A stretch of 64,000 nucleotides of DNA from Rhodococcus spelaei (GTDB lineage Bacteria > Actinomycetota > Actinomycetes > Mycobacteriales > Mycobacteriaceae): contig NZ_VIGH01000001.1 of NCBI RefSeq assembly GCF_006704125.1, positions 745,918-809,917 on the forward strand, given 5' to 3'. The position numbers and the translations under genes were made by a program. Shown piece after piece: positions 46,288 through 55,191 of the stretch (position 1 is its first letter; each line of letters starts with the position of its first letter). A model generated the notes under the pieces. That model made no database searches, was not told the origin of the DNA, and was given only the letters and a program-made list of their open reading frames with translations.

Positions 46288-47199
46288 GTGAGATTGGCTA
46301 GTCGCGAGGTAAGTCTGGACGGCAAGGTTGCGATCGTCACCGGTGGGGCGTCCGGCCTCGGTAAGGCCGAGGCGCTCGGTCTCGTGGCTGCCGGCGCGAA
46401 CGTGGTGATCAACGATCTCGTCGCGGGCGAGCAGGCGGACGCCGTGCTCGACGAGGTCCAGGCCCTCGGTGGCAAGGCGGTGTACGTCGCAGGCGACATC
46501 GGCGAGCGCTCCACGGCGGATGCGCTGATGGAGGCCGCCCAGCAGCTCGGTGGCGTCGACATCGTGGTCAACAACGCGGGCATCGTGCGCGACAAGATGC
46601 TGTTCAGCATGTCCGACGAGGAATGGGACCTGGTGCTCAAGGTGCACCTGCGTGGCCACTTCCTGCTCTGCCGCAACGCCGCTGTGCACTGGCGGGCCGA
46701 GTCCAAGGCCGCTGGCGCACCCGTCTACGGCCGTCTCATCAACACCTCCTCCGAGGCCGGACTGCTCGGCCCCGCGGGGCAGCCGAACTACGGTGCGGCC
46801 AAGGCCGGTATCACCGCGCTGACGCTGTCCGCCGCGCGTGGCCTCGAGCGCTACGGCGTCCGCGCCAATGCGATCTGCCCGCGTGCGCGCACCGCGATGA
46901 CCGAGAACGTTTTCGGTGAGGCTCCCGAGGACGGCACGGATCCGCTCTCGCCCGAGCATGTCGTGAACCTGGTGTCCTACCTGGCCTCGCCCGCCGCGGA
47001 CGCGATCAACGGTCAAGTCTTCATCGTGTACGGCCCGATGGTCGCGCTGATGGCGGCGCCGGTCGTCGAGCAGCGTTTCGACGCTCCGGATTCGGCGTGG
47101 AGCCCGGCCGGTCTCGCCGACGCGCTCGGTGGGTACTTCGACGGCCGCGATCCGGCGCAGATGTTCGCCGCGACGGCGGCCGTGAAGTCGCTGGGCTGA
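46288..47199 (+). CDS. hsd4A: Steroid side-chain hydroxyacyl-CoA dehydrogenase Hsd4A
   Basis: 303-residue SDR of the 17-beta-HSD4/MFE-2 type: IVTGGASGLGKAEALGL, VVINDLV, NNAGIVRDKML, NTSSEAGLLG, YGAAK and a C-terminal lid of about 60 residues. Hsd4A (Rv3502c) acts in steroid side-chain beta-oxidation. GTG 46288 has AAGG 5 nt upstream and starts just before the fold. It is preceded by its own KstR-type box, separate from fdxD. Confidence 0.87.
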   Translation: MRLASREVSLDGKVAIVTGGASGLGKAEALGLVAAGANVVINDLVAGEQADAVLDEVQALGGKAVYVAGDIGERSTADALMEAAQQLGGVDIVVNNAGIVRDKMLFSMSDEEWDLVLKVHLRGHFLLCRNAAVHWRAESKAAGAPVYGRLINTSSEAGLLGPAGQPNYGAAKAGITALTLSAARGLERYGVRANAICPRARTAMTENVFGEAPEDGTDPLSPEHVVNLVSYLASPAADAINGQVFIVYGPMVALMAAPVVEQRFDAPDSAWSPAGLADALGGYFDGRDPAQMFAATAAVKSLG

Positions 47200-47789
47200 C
47201 CGCAAACTTTTGTTGCGGTAAGAAAACCCTGAATCCGGCACGCAGGGCAGTTTGGCTGGGCCAAGATGGTGTCCGGAGTGGGCACTACCTGGGGTCATTC
47301 CGTAGATACGTGTTCTAGAAATACCCGGCGCAACGGGGCTCGGGGGAGTGTGTCCAGTTGGTTGCCGGCCGGGAGCATTGCGGTGCGGGAGCGGTGTGAT
47401 TCGCCGTTCTCGCCCCGCCTTGCCTCCTTGTCGGTTCGCGTCGCGGCGGCGCAACCTCCCTGGTGTTCCGTACTGGCGAAAGGCGTAGGCAGGCAACGTG
47501 AATGGTCGTGCGAAGGTGCGCAGGTCCATGTCCTACATCGGAGCGGTGCTCGGGCTCTCGGATCCCGACGGCCGGCCCGGCGCGACCTCGGTGGAACTGC
47601 TGAACGAGCGCGAGCTCGACCGCGGGTCGATGTCGCCAATTCTTGCCTTGACGCGCACGAACGGCTCGGAGGATGAACGGCTTTGACAGGTGAACACGTT
47701 CTAGTTAGTATGACCTGGATCACAGACTCCGGGGGGGATCGTAGCGTTCCTCCCCGAGCCATGCGCGCGAACTCTGACGAGGAGGAAAG
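47200..47789. other. 590-bp region between hsd4A and mce4 operon
   Basis: Starts with a 7-bp hairpin overlapping the hsd4A stop (47199-47219), a weak terminator. A poor KstR-like match lies at 47304-47317, and the mce4 promoter box at 47690. A 62-codon frame at 47498 has no family resemblance or ribosome-binding site and is not called. Otherwise nothing recognisable. Confidence 0.5.
47690..47703 (+). promoter_or_regulatory. KstR-type operator of the mce4 operon
   Basis: GTGAACACGTTCTA has one mismatch at the first base. A TAGTAT -10 candidate follows at 47706-47711, giving a leader of about 70 nt before yrbE4A, whose GTG has GAGGAGGAAAG. Confidence 0.7.
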
Positions 47790-48554
47790 GTGAACGACCT
47801 CCTTGCCGTGCCGATGCGCGCGGTCGGCGGCTTCTTCTCCATGACCGGGGAGACATTCCGCGCAATGGCGCGGCCGCCCTTCCAGCATCGTGAATTCGTC
47901 GACCAGGCGTGGTTCGTGGCGCGGGTGTCGATGCTACCGACCGTCCTGGTTGCGGTGCCCTTCACCGTGCTGGTGAGCTTCACGCTCAACATCCTGCTTC
48001 GCGAGATCGGCGCGGCCGACCTCAGTGGCGCCGGTGCGGCGCTCGGCGCGGTCACCCAGATCGGGCCGATGGTCACCGTGCTCATCGTGGCGGGCGCGGG
48101 CGCGACCGCCATCTGCGCCGACCTCTCCGCGCGCACCATTCGCGAGGAGATCGATGCGATGAAGGTGCTCGGCATCGATCCCATCCAACGCCTCGTGGTG
48201 CCCCGAGTGCTCGCGTCGACGGTGGTCGCGCTCCTGCTCAACGGTCTGGTGTGCACCATCGGCATCGCCGGTGGGTTCGTGTTCTCGGTATTTCTGCAGG
48301 GCGTCAACCCGGGAGCCTTCGTCAACGGCATCACGCTGCTGACCGGCTTCGGGGAGCTCATGCTCTCGCAGCTCAAGGCCGGCCTGTTCGGCATGATCGC
48401 GGGTCTCGTGGCCTGCTACCTCGGTCTCAATGTGAAGGGTGGAGCCAAGAGCGTGGGTGACGCGGTCAATCAGACAGTCGTGTTCGCCTTCATGGCACTG
48501 TTCGTCGTCAATGTCCTGGTCACCGCCATCGGCATCAAGCTGACGGCGGGGTGA
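47790..48554 (+). CDS. yrbE4A: Mce4 permease YrbE4A
   Basis: 254-residue MlaE/YrbE-family integral membrane permease with about 5-6 hydrophobic helices and the coupling motif IREEIDAMKVLGIDPIQRLV at about residues 118-137 for the ATPase. With YrbE4B it forms the inner-membrane channel of the Mce4 sterol importer. GTG 47790 has a strong GAGGAGGAAAG. First gene of a ten-gene operon. Confidence 0.93.
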   Translation: MNDLLAVPMRAVGGFFSMTGETFRAMARPPFQHREFVDQAWFVARVSMLPTVLVAVPFTVLVSFTLNILLREIGAADLSGAGAALGAVTQIGPMVTVLIVAGAGATAICADLSARTIREEIDAMKVLGIDPIQRLVVPRVLASTVVALLLNGLVCTIGIAGGFVFSVFLQGVNPGAFVNGITLLTGFGELMLSQLKAGLFGMIAGLVACYLGLNVKGGAKSVGDAVNQTVVFAFMALFVVNVLVTAIGIKLTAG

Positions 48555-48558
48555 CGGG

Positions 48559-49410
48559 ATGGCACTCGCACTGACCGGACGATTCCGTGGCACCCGACGC
48601 AGTATCGGCAAGATCTCCCAGTCGATCGACAAGATCGGCGACCACGCGCTGTTCTACGGGCGCGCCCTCGCGGCAGCGCCCAGGGCCGTCGTCCACTACC
48701 GCAAGGAAACGATCCGGCTGATCGCCGAGATCAGCATGGGCACCGGCGCGCTCGCCGTCATCGGCGGCACCGTTGTCATCGTCGGCTTCCTCACCCTGGC
48801 CGCCGGCGGCGTGATCGCGGTCCAGGGCTACAGCTCGCTCGGCAACATCGGCGTCGAGGCCCTCACCGGCTTCTTCGCGGCATTCATCAACGTGCGTATC
48901 GCCGCCCCGGTCATCGCGGGCATCGGTCTCGCCGCGACCATCGGTGCAGGCTCGACCGCGCAGCTCGGTGCCATGCGGGTCTCCGAGGAGATCGACGCGC
49001 TCGAGGTGATGGCGATCCCGTCGATTCCCTATCTGGTCAGCACCCGTGTCATGGCCGGCATGATCGCGATCGTCCCGCTGTACTCGCTCGCCGTCGTCGC
49101 GTCGTTCGTCGCCAGCCGCTTCGCCACCGTCGTGCTGTACGGGCAGTCTTCCGGCGTCTACGACCACTACTTCTCGACCTTCCTGATTCCCACGGACATC
49201 CTGTGGTCGTTCGCGCAGGCGATCCTGATGGCGTTGGCGGTCATGCTGATCCACACCTACTACGGCTTCCACGCCAGCGGCGGCCCGGTCGGCGTGGGCG
49301 TGGCCGTCGGTAACGCCGTGCGCGCCTCGCTGATCGCCGTGGTCACGGTGACCCTGCTCCTCTCACTCGCCATCTACGGCGGGTCCGGCAACTTCAACCT
49401 CTCGGGATAG
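48559..49410 (+). CDS. yrbE4B: Mce4 permease YrbE4B
   Basis: 283-residue second MlaE-type permease. The EE-box is VSEEIDALEVMAIPSIPYLVS, with multiple membrane helices. It starts 4 bp after yrbE4A. Heteromer partner of YrbE4A in the Mce4 transporter; the cognate ATPase (Mkl/MceG) is not in the window. Confidence 0.93.
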   Translation: MALALTGRFRGTRRSIGKISQSIDKIGDHALFYGRALAAAPRAVVHYRKETIRLIAEISMGTGALAVIGGTVVIVGFLTLAAGGVIAVQGYSSLGNIGVEALTGFFAAFINVRIAAPVIAGIGLAATIGAGSTAQLGAMRVSEEIDALEVMAIPSIPYLVSTRVMAGMIAIVPLYSLAVVASFVASRFATVVLYGQSSGVYDHYFSTFLIPTDILWSFAQAILMALAVMLIHTYYGFHASGGPVGVGVAVGNAVRASLIAVVTVTLLLSLAIYGGSGNFNLSG

Positions 49411-49414
49411 CGCC

Positions 49415-50596
49415 ATGACGGAATCCACGTGGAAGAAGAAGATCGCCGCGCTCGTCCTGGTCGGCAGCCTCGTCGGCATCGTCGTGGTCGCACTGACGAT
49501 GTTCGCCGGCGGCTTCACCAGCTCAGAACCGGTGACGGTGACCGCGCAGCGGGCCGGACTGGTGATGGACCGCGACGCCAAGGTGAAGCTGCGCGGCGTC
49601 CAGGTCGGCAAGGTCGCGTCGATTGAGGAAGAGAACGGTCAGGCACGACTGGATCTGGCCATGGATCCTTCGATGCTGCACCTGATCCCGTCGAACGCGA
49701 AGGTAGAGATCAAGTCCACCACTGTGTTCGGCGCGAAGTACGTCAACTTCGTCGTGCCCGACCAGCCGTCGTCGACGTCGCTCACCCCGGGCTCGAACAT
49801 CGAGGCGTCTGCGGTGACGGTGGAGTTCAACACCCTGTTCCAGCACCTGTCGACCCTGCTGCAGCAGATCGAGCCGGAGAAGCTCAATGCCACGCTCGGC
49901 GCGATCTCGTCGGCCCTCCACGGCCGTGGCGAAGAGCTCGGACAGCTGCTCCAGGACAGTGACTCGTACCTGAAGACGATGAACCCGACTCTGCCGCAAC
50001 TGCAGAAGGACCTCAGCGCCGCTGCCAGGGTGACCAACACCTACGCGGACGTCACGCCGAACCTGATGAAGCTGCTCGACAACGCCACCGCGACCAGCGG
50101 TTCCATCGTCGAGGAGCAGGCGAACCTGAACCTGTTGCTGATGAACGTGACCGGGCTGGCGAACACCGCCAACGACGTGCTCACCACGAACGAGGCGAAC
50201 CTGACGCAGTCGCTGTCGCTGCTGAAGCCGACGACGGCGTTGCTCGCCGAGTACTCGCCGAGCATTGCCTGTCTGCTGACCGGCCTGGACAAGACGCTCC
50301 CCGCGGCGAACGACATCTTCGGTGGTCTGCAGCCCGGTGTCGCACTGAGCACGAGTTTCGTACCCGGATCGGCTCCGTACACCTACCCGAAGGACCTGCC
50401 GAAGGTGAACGCCTCCGGTGGTCCCAACTGCTGGGGCCTGCCGGACTTCGATCCGAGGCGGGACGGGAATGCCAAGTTCGTCGTCGCCGACACCGGAACG
50501 GTGCCGTACGTCCCGTCGACGAAGACCGCGGTGAACGTGCCCAAGATGTTCCAGTGGCTGTACGCGGGCGTGGCGCCGCAGGGAGGACAGAAGTGA
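49415..50596 (+). CDS. mce4A: Mce4A protein
   Basis: 393-residue MCE-family protein. One N-terminal membrane segment (about residues 9-31, ALVLVGSLVGIVVVALTMF), an MlaD/MCE domain (about 36-115) and a long helical region that builds the periplasmic sterol conduit. Cysteines in the C-terminal domain (IACLL, PNCWG) are conserved in type. The ATG is 4 bp after yrbE4B and the stop overlaps mce4B. Confidence 0.92.
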   Translation: MTESTWKKKIAALVLVGSLVGIVVVALTMFAGGFTSSEPVTVTAQRAGLVMDRDAKVKLRGVQVGKVASIEEENGQARLDLAMDPSMLHLIPSNAKVEIKSTTVFGAKYVNFVVPDQPSSTSLTPGSNIEASAVTVEFNTLFQHLSTLLQQIEPEKLNATLGAISSALHGRGEELGQLLQDSDSYLKTMNPTLPQLQKDLSAAARVTNTYADVTPNLMKLLDNATATSGSIVEEQANLNLLLMNVTGLANTANDVLTTNEANLTQSLSLLKPTTALLAEYSPSIACLLTGLDKTLPAANDIFGGLQPGVALSTSFVPGSAPYTYPKDLPKVNASGGPNCWGLPDFDPRRDGNAKFVVADTGTVPYVPSTKTAVNVPKMFQWLYAGVAPQGGQK

Positions 50597-51624
50597 TGCG
50601 GCCGACCACGATCAAGCTGCTCGCATTCACCACCGTGATGGTGCTGATCTTCGCCGGACTGGCCGTCGTGTTCAGCCAGTTCCGGTTCAGCAGCTCCGAC
50701 GGCTACCACGCCGAGTTCACCAGCGCCTCCGGGCTCAAGGCCGGCGAGAAGGTCCGCATCGCGGGCGTCCCCGTCGGCTCGGTCAAGCGCGTCACGGTCG
50801 GCTCAGACAACCTCGCGGAGGTCGACTTCAGCGTCGACACCAAGTACTCGCTTCTGCAGAGCACGAAGGCGACGGTCCGCTACGAGAACCTGGTCGGAGA
50901 CCGCTACCTCGAACTGCTCGAGGGTGCGGGCTCGGCCGAGACCCTCGGCAGCGGCGGCACCATCCCGCAGTCGCAGACCTCGCCGGCGCTGGACCTGGAC
51001 CTGCTGCTCGGCGGGTTCAAGCCACTGCTGCGGGGCCTCGATCCCAAGCAGGTCAACGACCTCACCGGCGCGCTGGTGCAGGTGTTCCAGGGTCAGGGCG
51101 GCACGCTGGTCTCGTTGCTCGGCAGCACCAGCTCGTTCACCTCGACCCTCGCCGACCGGGACAAGCTGATCGGCGACGTGATCACCAACCTCAACACGAC
51201 GCTCAAGACGATCAACGACAAGGGCGACCAGTTCTCGACCACCATCGACCAGCTCCAGCAGTTGGTGAGCGGATTGGCCAAGGACAGCGATCCGATCGGC
51301 AACGCGATCCCCAAGATCGCCACCGCGACAGGTGATCTGGCGCAGCTGCTCGAGGGTGCCCGGCCCGACCTGCAGTCCACCATCGCCGAGGCCGGCCGCG
51401 TGGCGAACCAGCTCGACGAGGGCCAGGACACCATCAACTGGGTGCTCGAACGGCTGCCCAAGACCTACAAGCAGCTGATTCGCGTCGGCACCTACGGCAG
51501 CGTCTTCCAGTTCTACACGTGCTCGGTCACGATGAAGTTCACCGGACCGGACGGCAAGGACCTCAAGGTGGCGCTGCCGACGACCCCGCCCCAGACCACC
51601 GGGAGGTGTGCACCGCTGCCATGA
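50596..51624 (+). CDS. mce4B: Mce4B protein
   Basis: 342-residue MCE protein: membrane anchor at about residues 7-28, MCE domain with GLKAGEKVRIAGVPVGSVKRV, then a helical region rich in Leu heptads, ending near Cys-x-Pro-Leu-Pro. ATG 50596 overlaps the mce4A stop (TGATG). Subunit of the Mce4 hexamer. Confidence 0.92.
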   Translation: MRPTTIKLLAFTTVMVLIFAGLAVVFSQFRFSSSDGYHAEFTSASGLKAGEKVRIAGVPVGSVKRVTVGSDNLAEVDFSVDTKYSLLQSTKATVRYENLVGDRYLELLEGAGSAETLGSGGTIPQSQTSPALDLDLLLGGFKPLLRGLDPKQVNDLTGALVQVFQGQGGTLVSLLGSTSSFTSTLADRDKLIGDVITNLNTTLKTINDKGDQFSTTIDQLQQLVSGLAKDSDPIGNAIPKIATATGDLAQLLEGARPDLQSTIAEAGRVANQLDEGQDTINWVLERLPKTYKQLIRVGTYGSVFQFYTCSVTMKFTGPDGKDLKVALPTTPPQTTGRCAPLP

Positions 51625-52676
51625 GCCATCGCGAGGCAAGAAATCCAGTACAGATCGGCATCATCGGGATCGTCGTCGCGGCCTCCCTGGTGCTTGCCGG
51701 CCTGCAGTACGATCGGCTGCCGTTCCTCTCGGGCGGCGCCCGGTACCAGGCCTACTTCGAGGACGCGGGCGGCCTGCTCACCGGTGATTACGTCACCGTT
51801 GCCGGCGTCAATGTCGGCAAGGTGGACAAGGTCGACCTCGACGACCAGAAGGTGCTCGTCACCTTCTCCATGAACGAGGGCATCGGTCTCGGCGACAGCA
51901 CGCGGGCGGACATCAAGACCAATACGATCCTCGGCCGCAAGTCGCTGCAGGTAACCCCGGAGGGTGCCGGTGCGATGCGGGCCGGTGGCGTGATCCCGTT
52001 GGACCGCACCAACTCTCCGTACTCGCTCAACGATGCGCTCGGAGATCTGACGAATTCCGTCTCCGAACTGAACACGAAGCAGTTGAACGATTCGCTCAAC
52101 GCGATGTCGGGTGCGCTGGCGAACACGCCGCCGGAGCTGCGAACCGCTCTCGACGGCATCAGCCGACTCTCGCAGAGCATCAACAGCCGCGACCAGAGCG
52201 TGCGGGACCTGCTCTCGAGGGCCGAGAGCGTGACGAAGATCCTCGCGGACCGCAGCGGCCAGATCAACTCGCTGATCGTGGACGGCAATAAGCTGCTCGG
52301 CGAACTCGACCGTAGGCGCGCTGCCATCAGTCAGCTGATCACCAACATCTCGTATGTGTCGCGGCAGCTGACCGGCCTCGTCCAGGACAACGAGCAGCAG
52401 ATGAAACCCACCCTGGACAAGCTCAATTCGGTGATCGGCATCCTGCAGAAGAACAAGGACAACATCGGCAAGGCGCTCGACGGCCTCGGGCCGTACGCGA
52501 CAGCACTCGGCGAAACCGTCGGTAGCGGGCCGTTCTTCATGGCGTACGTGGCGAACTTCAGCATCGGCCAGCTGACCCAGACGTTCACGGACTCGTTGAC
52601 CTGGCCCGAGCACGTGCCGAAGGACCTGGCCAACTTCCCGCCCCTGAAAGCCGAGCTGGTGGATCCGAACCGATGA
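51621..52676 (+). CDS. mce4C: Mce4C protein
   Basis: 351-residue MCE protein with a membrane anchor (about residues 10-27) and a YFEDAGGLLTGDYVTVAGVNVG MCE core, then the helical needle domain with repeated SL.. heptads. ATG 51621 overlaps the mce4B stop (ATGA). Longer frames upstream lie within mce4B and are rejected. Confidence 0.92.
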   Translation: MSHREARNPVQIGIIGIVVAASLVLAGLQYDRLPFLSGGARYQAYFEDAGGLLTGDYVTVAGVNVGKVDKVDLDDQKVLVTFSMNEGIGLGDSTRADIKTNTILGRKSLQVTPEGAGAMRAGGVIPLDRTNSPYSLNDALGDLTNSVSELNTKQLNDSLNAMSGALANTPPELRTALDGISRLSQSINSRDQSVRDLLSRAESVTKILADRSGQINSLIVDGNKLLGELDRRRAAISQLITNISYVSRQLTGLVQDNEQQMKPTLDKLNSVIGILQKNKDNIGKALDGLGPYATALGETVGSGPFFMAYVANFSIGQLTQTFTDSLTWPEHVPKDLANFPPLKAELVDPNR

Positions 52677-53956
52677 GCGCCCAGATGACGAACCGAAACA
52701 AATGGCTACTACGCGGTGGCATTGCCGCCGTGCTGGTCGCAGCCCTGGTAGCGGGGGCCTTCTTCCTGTTCCCCGGGCTGGGCAAGACCACAGTCACCGC
52801 ATATTTCCCGTCCACGACGGGTCTGTATGCGGGCGACGACGTGCGGGTGCTCGGCGTGAAGGTCGGCAAGATCGAGAGCATCGACCCTTCCGGCGACAAT
52901 GCCAAGGTGGTCATGAATGTCGACCGCTCCGTGGAGATTCCGGCCGATGCGAAGGCGATCATCGTGGCGCCCAGCCTCGTCGCGGCTCGCTTCATTCAGC
53001 TGACGCCGGTCTACTCCGGTGGCGACGCGATGAGTGACGGTGCCTCGATTCCGGTGGAGCGCACCGCGGTTCCGGTCGAATGGGACGAGATCAAGACCGA
53101 GCTGACGAAGCTGTCCGACGCGTTGGGCCCGCAGGGCGCGGCCGACCAGGGCTCGCTCGGCACCTTCATCGACACCGCGGCGGCCAACCTCGACGGCAAC
53201 GGTGACGCGCTGCGCGCGACCCTGCGTGAGCTCTCCGACACGATGAAGACGCTCTCGGACGGACGCACCGACCTGTTCGGGACGATTCGGAACCTGCAGA
53301 CGTTCGTGACCGCACTGTCCGCGAGCAATCAGCAGATCGTGCAGTTCGGCGGGCGTCTCGCTTCGGTGTCGTCCCTTCTGGCGGACAACTCGGACGAGCT
53401 GGGCAAGGCCCTGGGCGATCTGGACTTGGCAATGGGTGACGTGCAGCGGTTCGTCAGCGAGAACCGGGACGCGCTGACGGAGCAGGTCGGTCGGCTCGCC
53501 GACGCGACCGAAGTGCTGGCACGCAAGCGTCCGGAGCTCGAGCAGGTCCTGCACATTGCGCCCAACGCGCTCGCGAACTTCAACAACATCTATCGGCCGG
53601 CGTCGGGTTCCGTGGCGGGCGCCATCGCGCTGAGCAACACCGGCAATCCGATCAACGCCATCTGCGGCATGATCCAGGGCCTCGAGAGCAACGACTCCGG
53701 CAAGTCGGCGGACCTGTGCAAGGAGTACCTCGGTCCCGTGCTGAACTCGGTGGCCGTGAACTACCCCGGCTTCATGACCAATCCGGCGGTCGGCGTGGAC
53801 GCGTTGCCCGGCCAGATCGCGTACACCCCGCCGAGCCTGGCGAACCGGGTGCCCGCCGCCGCGTCGAAGTCGTACTCGGGACCGCTCGCGGCGATGCCCA
53901 CCGTCACCGTGCCCAAGGACCTCGGGGCACTGCTCAAGCCGGGAGGCGGTCGATGA
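52673..53956 (+). CDS. mce4D: Mce4D protein
   Basis: 427-residue MCE protein. Membrane segment at about residues 16-36, MCE core YFPSTTGLYAGDDVRVLGVKVGKIES, a helical needle domain and a C-terminal extension with two cysteines (NAICGM, SADLCKEY). ATGA overlap with mce4C and with mce4E. Confidence 0.92.
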   Translation: MSAQMTNRNKWLLRGGIAAVLVAALVAGAFFLFPGLGKTTVTAYFPSTTGLYAGDDVRVLGVKVGKIESIDPSGDNAKVVMNVDRSVEIPADAKAIIVAPSLVAARFIQLTPVYSGGDAMSDGASIPVERTAVPVEWDEIKTELTKLSDALGPQGAADQGSLGTFIDTAAANLDGNGDALRATLRELSDTMKTLSDGRTDLFGTIRNLQTFVTALSASNQQIVQFGGRLASVSSLLADNSDELGKALGDLDLAMGDVQRFVSENRDALTEQVGRLADATEVLARKRPELEQVLHIAPNALANFNNIYRPASGSVAGAIALSNTGNPINAICGMIQGLESNDSGKSADLCKEYLGPVLNSVAVNYPGFMTNPAVGVDALPGQIAYTPPSLANRVPAAASKSYSGPLAAMPTVTVPKDLGALLKPGGGR

Positions 53957-55191
53957 CCCCCAGATCCAGGAACACCAGGTCGATTCGCCGCCGCGGTGCG
54001 GTCGTGGCGGTCGCCCTCGGCCTCACTCTCACCCTCACGGGATGCGAGTGGAACGGGCTCAACTCGATTCCGCTGCCCGGGACACAGGGCAGTGAGGACG
54101 GCTCGTACACCGTCAAGATCCAGATGCCCAATGTGACTACCCTGTCGCAGAATTCGCCGGTGCGTGTCAACGACGTGACGGTCGGGACTGTGTCCGGGAT
54201 CGAGGTGCAGGACTGGCACGCGCTGGTGACGGTGTCGCTGAATCCGGACGTCAAGTTGCCCGCGAACGCCACCGCGAAGATCGGTCAGACCAGCCTGCTC
54301 GGCTCGCAACACCTCGAACTGGCGCCTCCGCTCGGGATCGCGCCCCAGGGCACGCTGAAGGAGGGGGACGTCATTCCGCTCGAGCGTGCCGGGGCATACC
54401 CGACCACCGAGCAGACGCTGTCCTCCCTGTCGGTGGTGCTCAACGGCGGCGGGCTCGCCCAGCTCAACGACATCACCACCGAACTGAACTCGGCCCTCGA
54501 CGGTCGTGCAGAGTCGGTGCGCGACCTGCTGCCGCAACTCGACAACCTGGTCGGCAGCCTGGATCGGCAGCGTGGGGAGATCGTCTCCGCGATGGAGGGC
54601 ATCGATCGGCTTGCGGGCACCGTGAACCAACAGAGCGCCACCCTGACCGCGGCCCTCGAGGGCATTCCGCCGGCCTTGGAGGTGCTCACGGGACAGCGGC
54701 AGAACATCACCAATGCACTTGTCGCGCTTGGAAACTTCAGTGATGTCGCGACGCGGGTGATCAACAAGAGCGGCGACGATCTCAAGGCGAACCTGAAGTC
54801 GTTGACTCCGCTGTTGAACCAGCTGGCGGGCACCGGCAGCGCGCTCACGAACTCACTGACGATCATGCTCACCTACCCGTTCCCGATGAAGAATCTGGAC
54901 CAGGTGGTACGCGGTGACTACGCGAACCTCATGATGACGGTCGACCTGACCAACAAGCGGCTGGACACGAACTTCCTGACCGGAACCGGACTCGGCGGCA
55001 CTCTCGGCGGAGTCGAGGGCGCGCTGGGCAGGACGGCGGGAATTGCCGGACAGGCCTCGAACCCGTTGCAGAGTCCCGCCCCGAAGCCCGCGCCGGCTCA
55101 GCCGAAACCGGCCGCCGCGCCGGCAATTCCGGGTCTTCCGCAGCTCCCGCAGATCCCGGGATTGCCGCAGCTAGGAGCGCCCAAGCCATGA
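53953..55191 (+). CDS. mce4E: Mce4E lipoprotein (LprN-like)
   Basis: 412-residue MCE lipoprotein. The signal peptide ends in a lipobox LTLTGC with lipidated Cys31; the MCE core follows (NVTTLSQNSPVRVNDVTVG), then the helical region. The tail is a Pro/Ala-Pro-rich low-complexity stretch with GLPQLPQIPGLPQL repeats. In Mce complexes the E subunit is the lipoprotein, in keeping with its fifth position. The ATG overlaps the mce4D stop. Confidence 0.93.
   Translation: MTPRSRNTRSIRRRGAVVAVALGLTLTLTGCEWNGLNSIPLPGTQGSEDGSYTVKIQMPNVTTLSQNSPVRVNDVTVGTVSGIEVQDWHALVTVSLNPDVKLPANATAKIGQTSLLGSQHLELAPPLGIAPQGTLKEGDVIPLERAGAYPTTEQTLSSLSVVLNGGGLAQLNDITTELNSALDGRAESVRDLLPQLDNLVGSLDRQRGEIVSAMEGIDRLAGTVNQQSATLTAALEGIPPALEVLTGQRQNITNALVALGNFSDVATRVINKSGDDLKANLKSLTPLLNQLAGTGSALTNSLTIMLTYPFPMKNLDQVVRGDYANLMMTVDLTNKRLDTNFLTGTGLGGTLGGVEGALGRTAGIAGQASNPLQSPAPKPAPAQPKPAAAPAIPGLPQLPQIPGLPQLGAPKP

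Noticed and set aside
47304-47317. KstR-like sequence AGATACGTGTTCTA downstream of hsd4A
   Set aside because: Two mismatches including the AAC core and no gene start near it; the box at 47690 explains mce4.
47498-47686. 62-codon plus-strand frame in the hsd4A-mce4 gap
   Set aside because: No ribosome-binding site, family resemblance or promoter relation; probably chance in GC-rich DNA.
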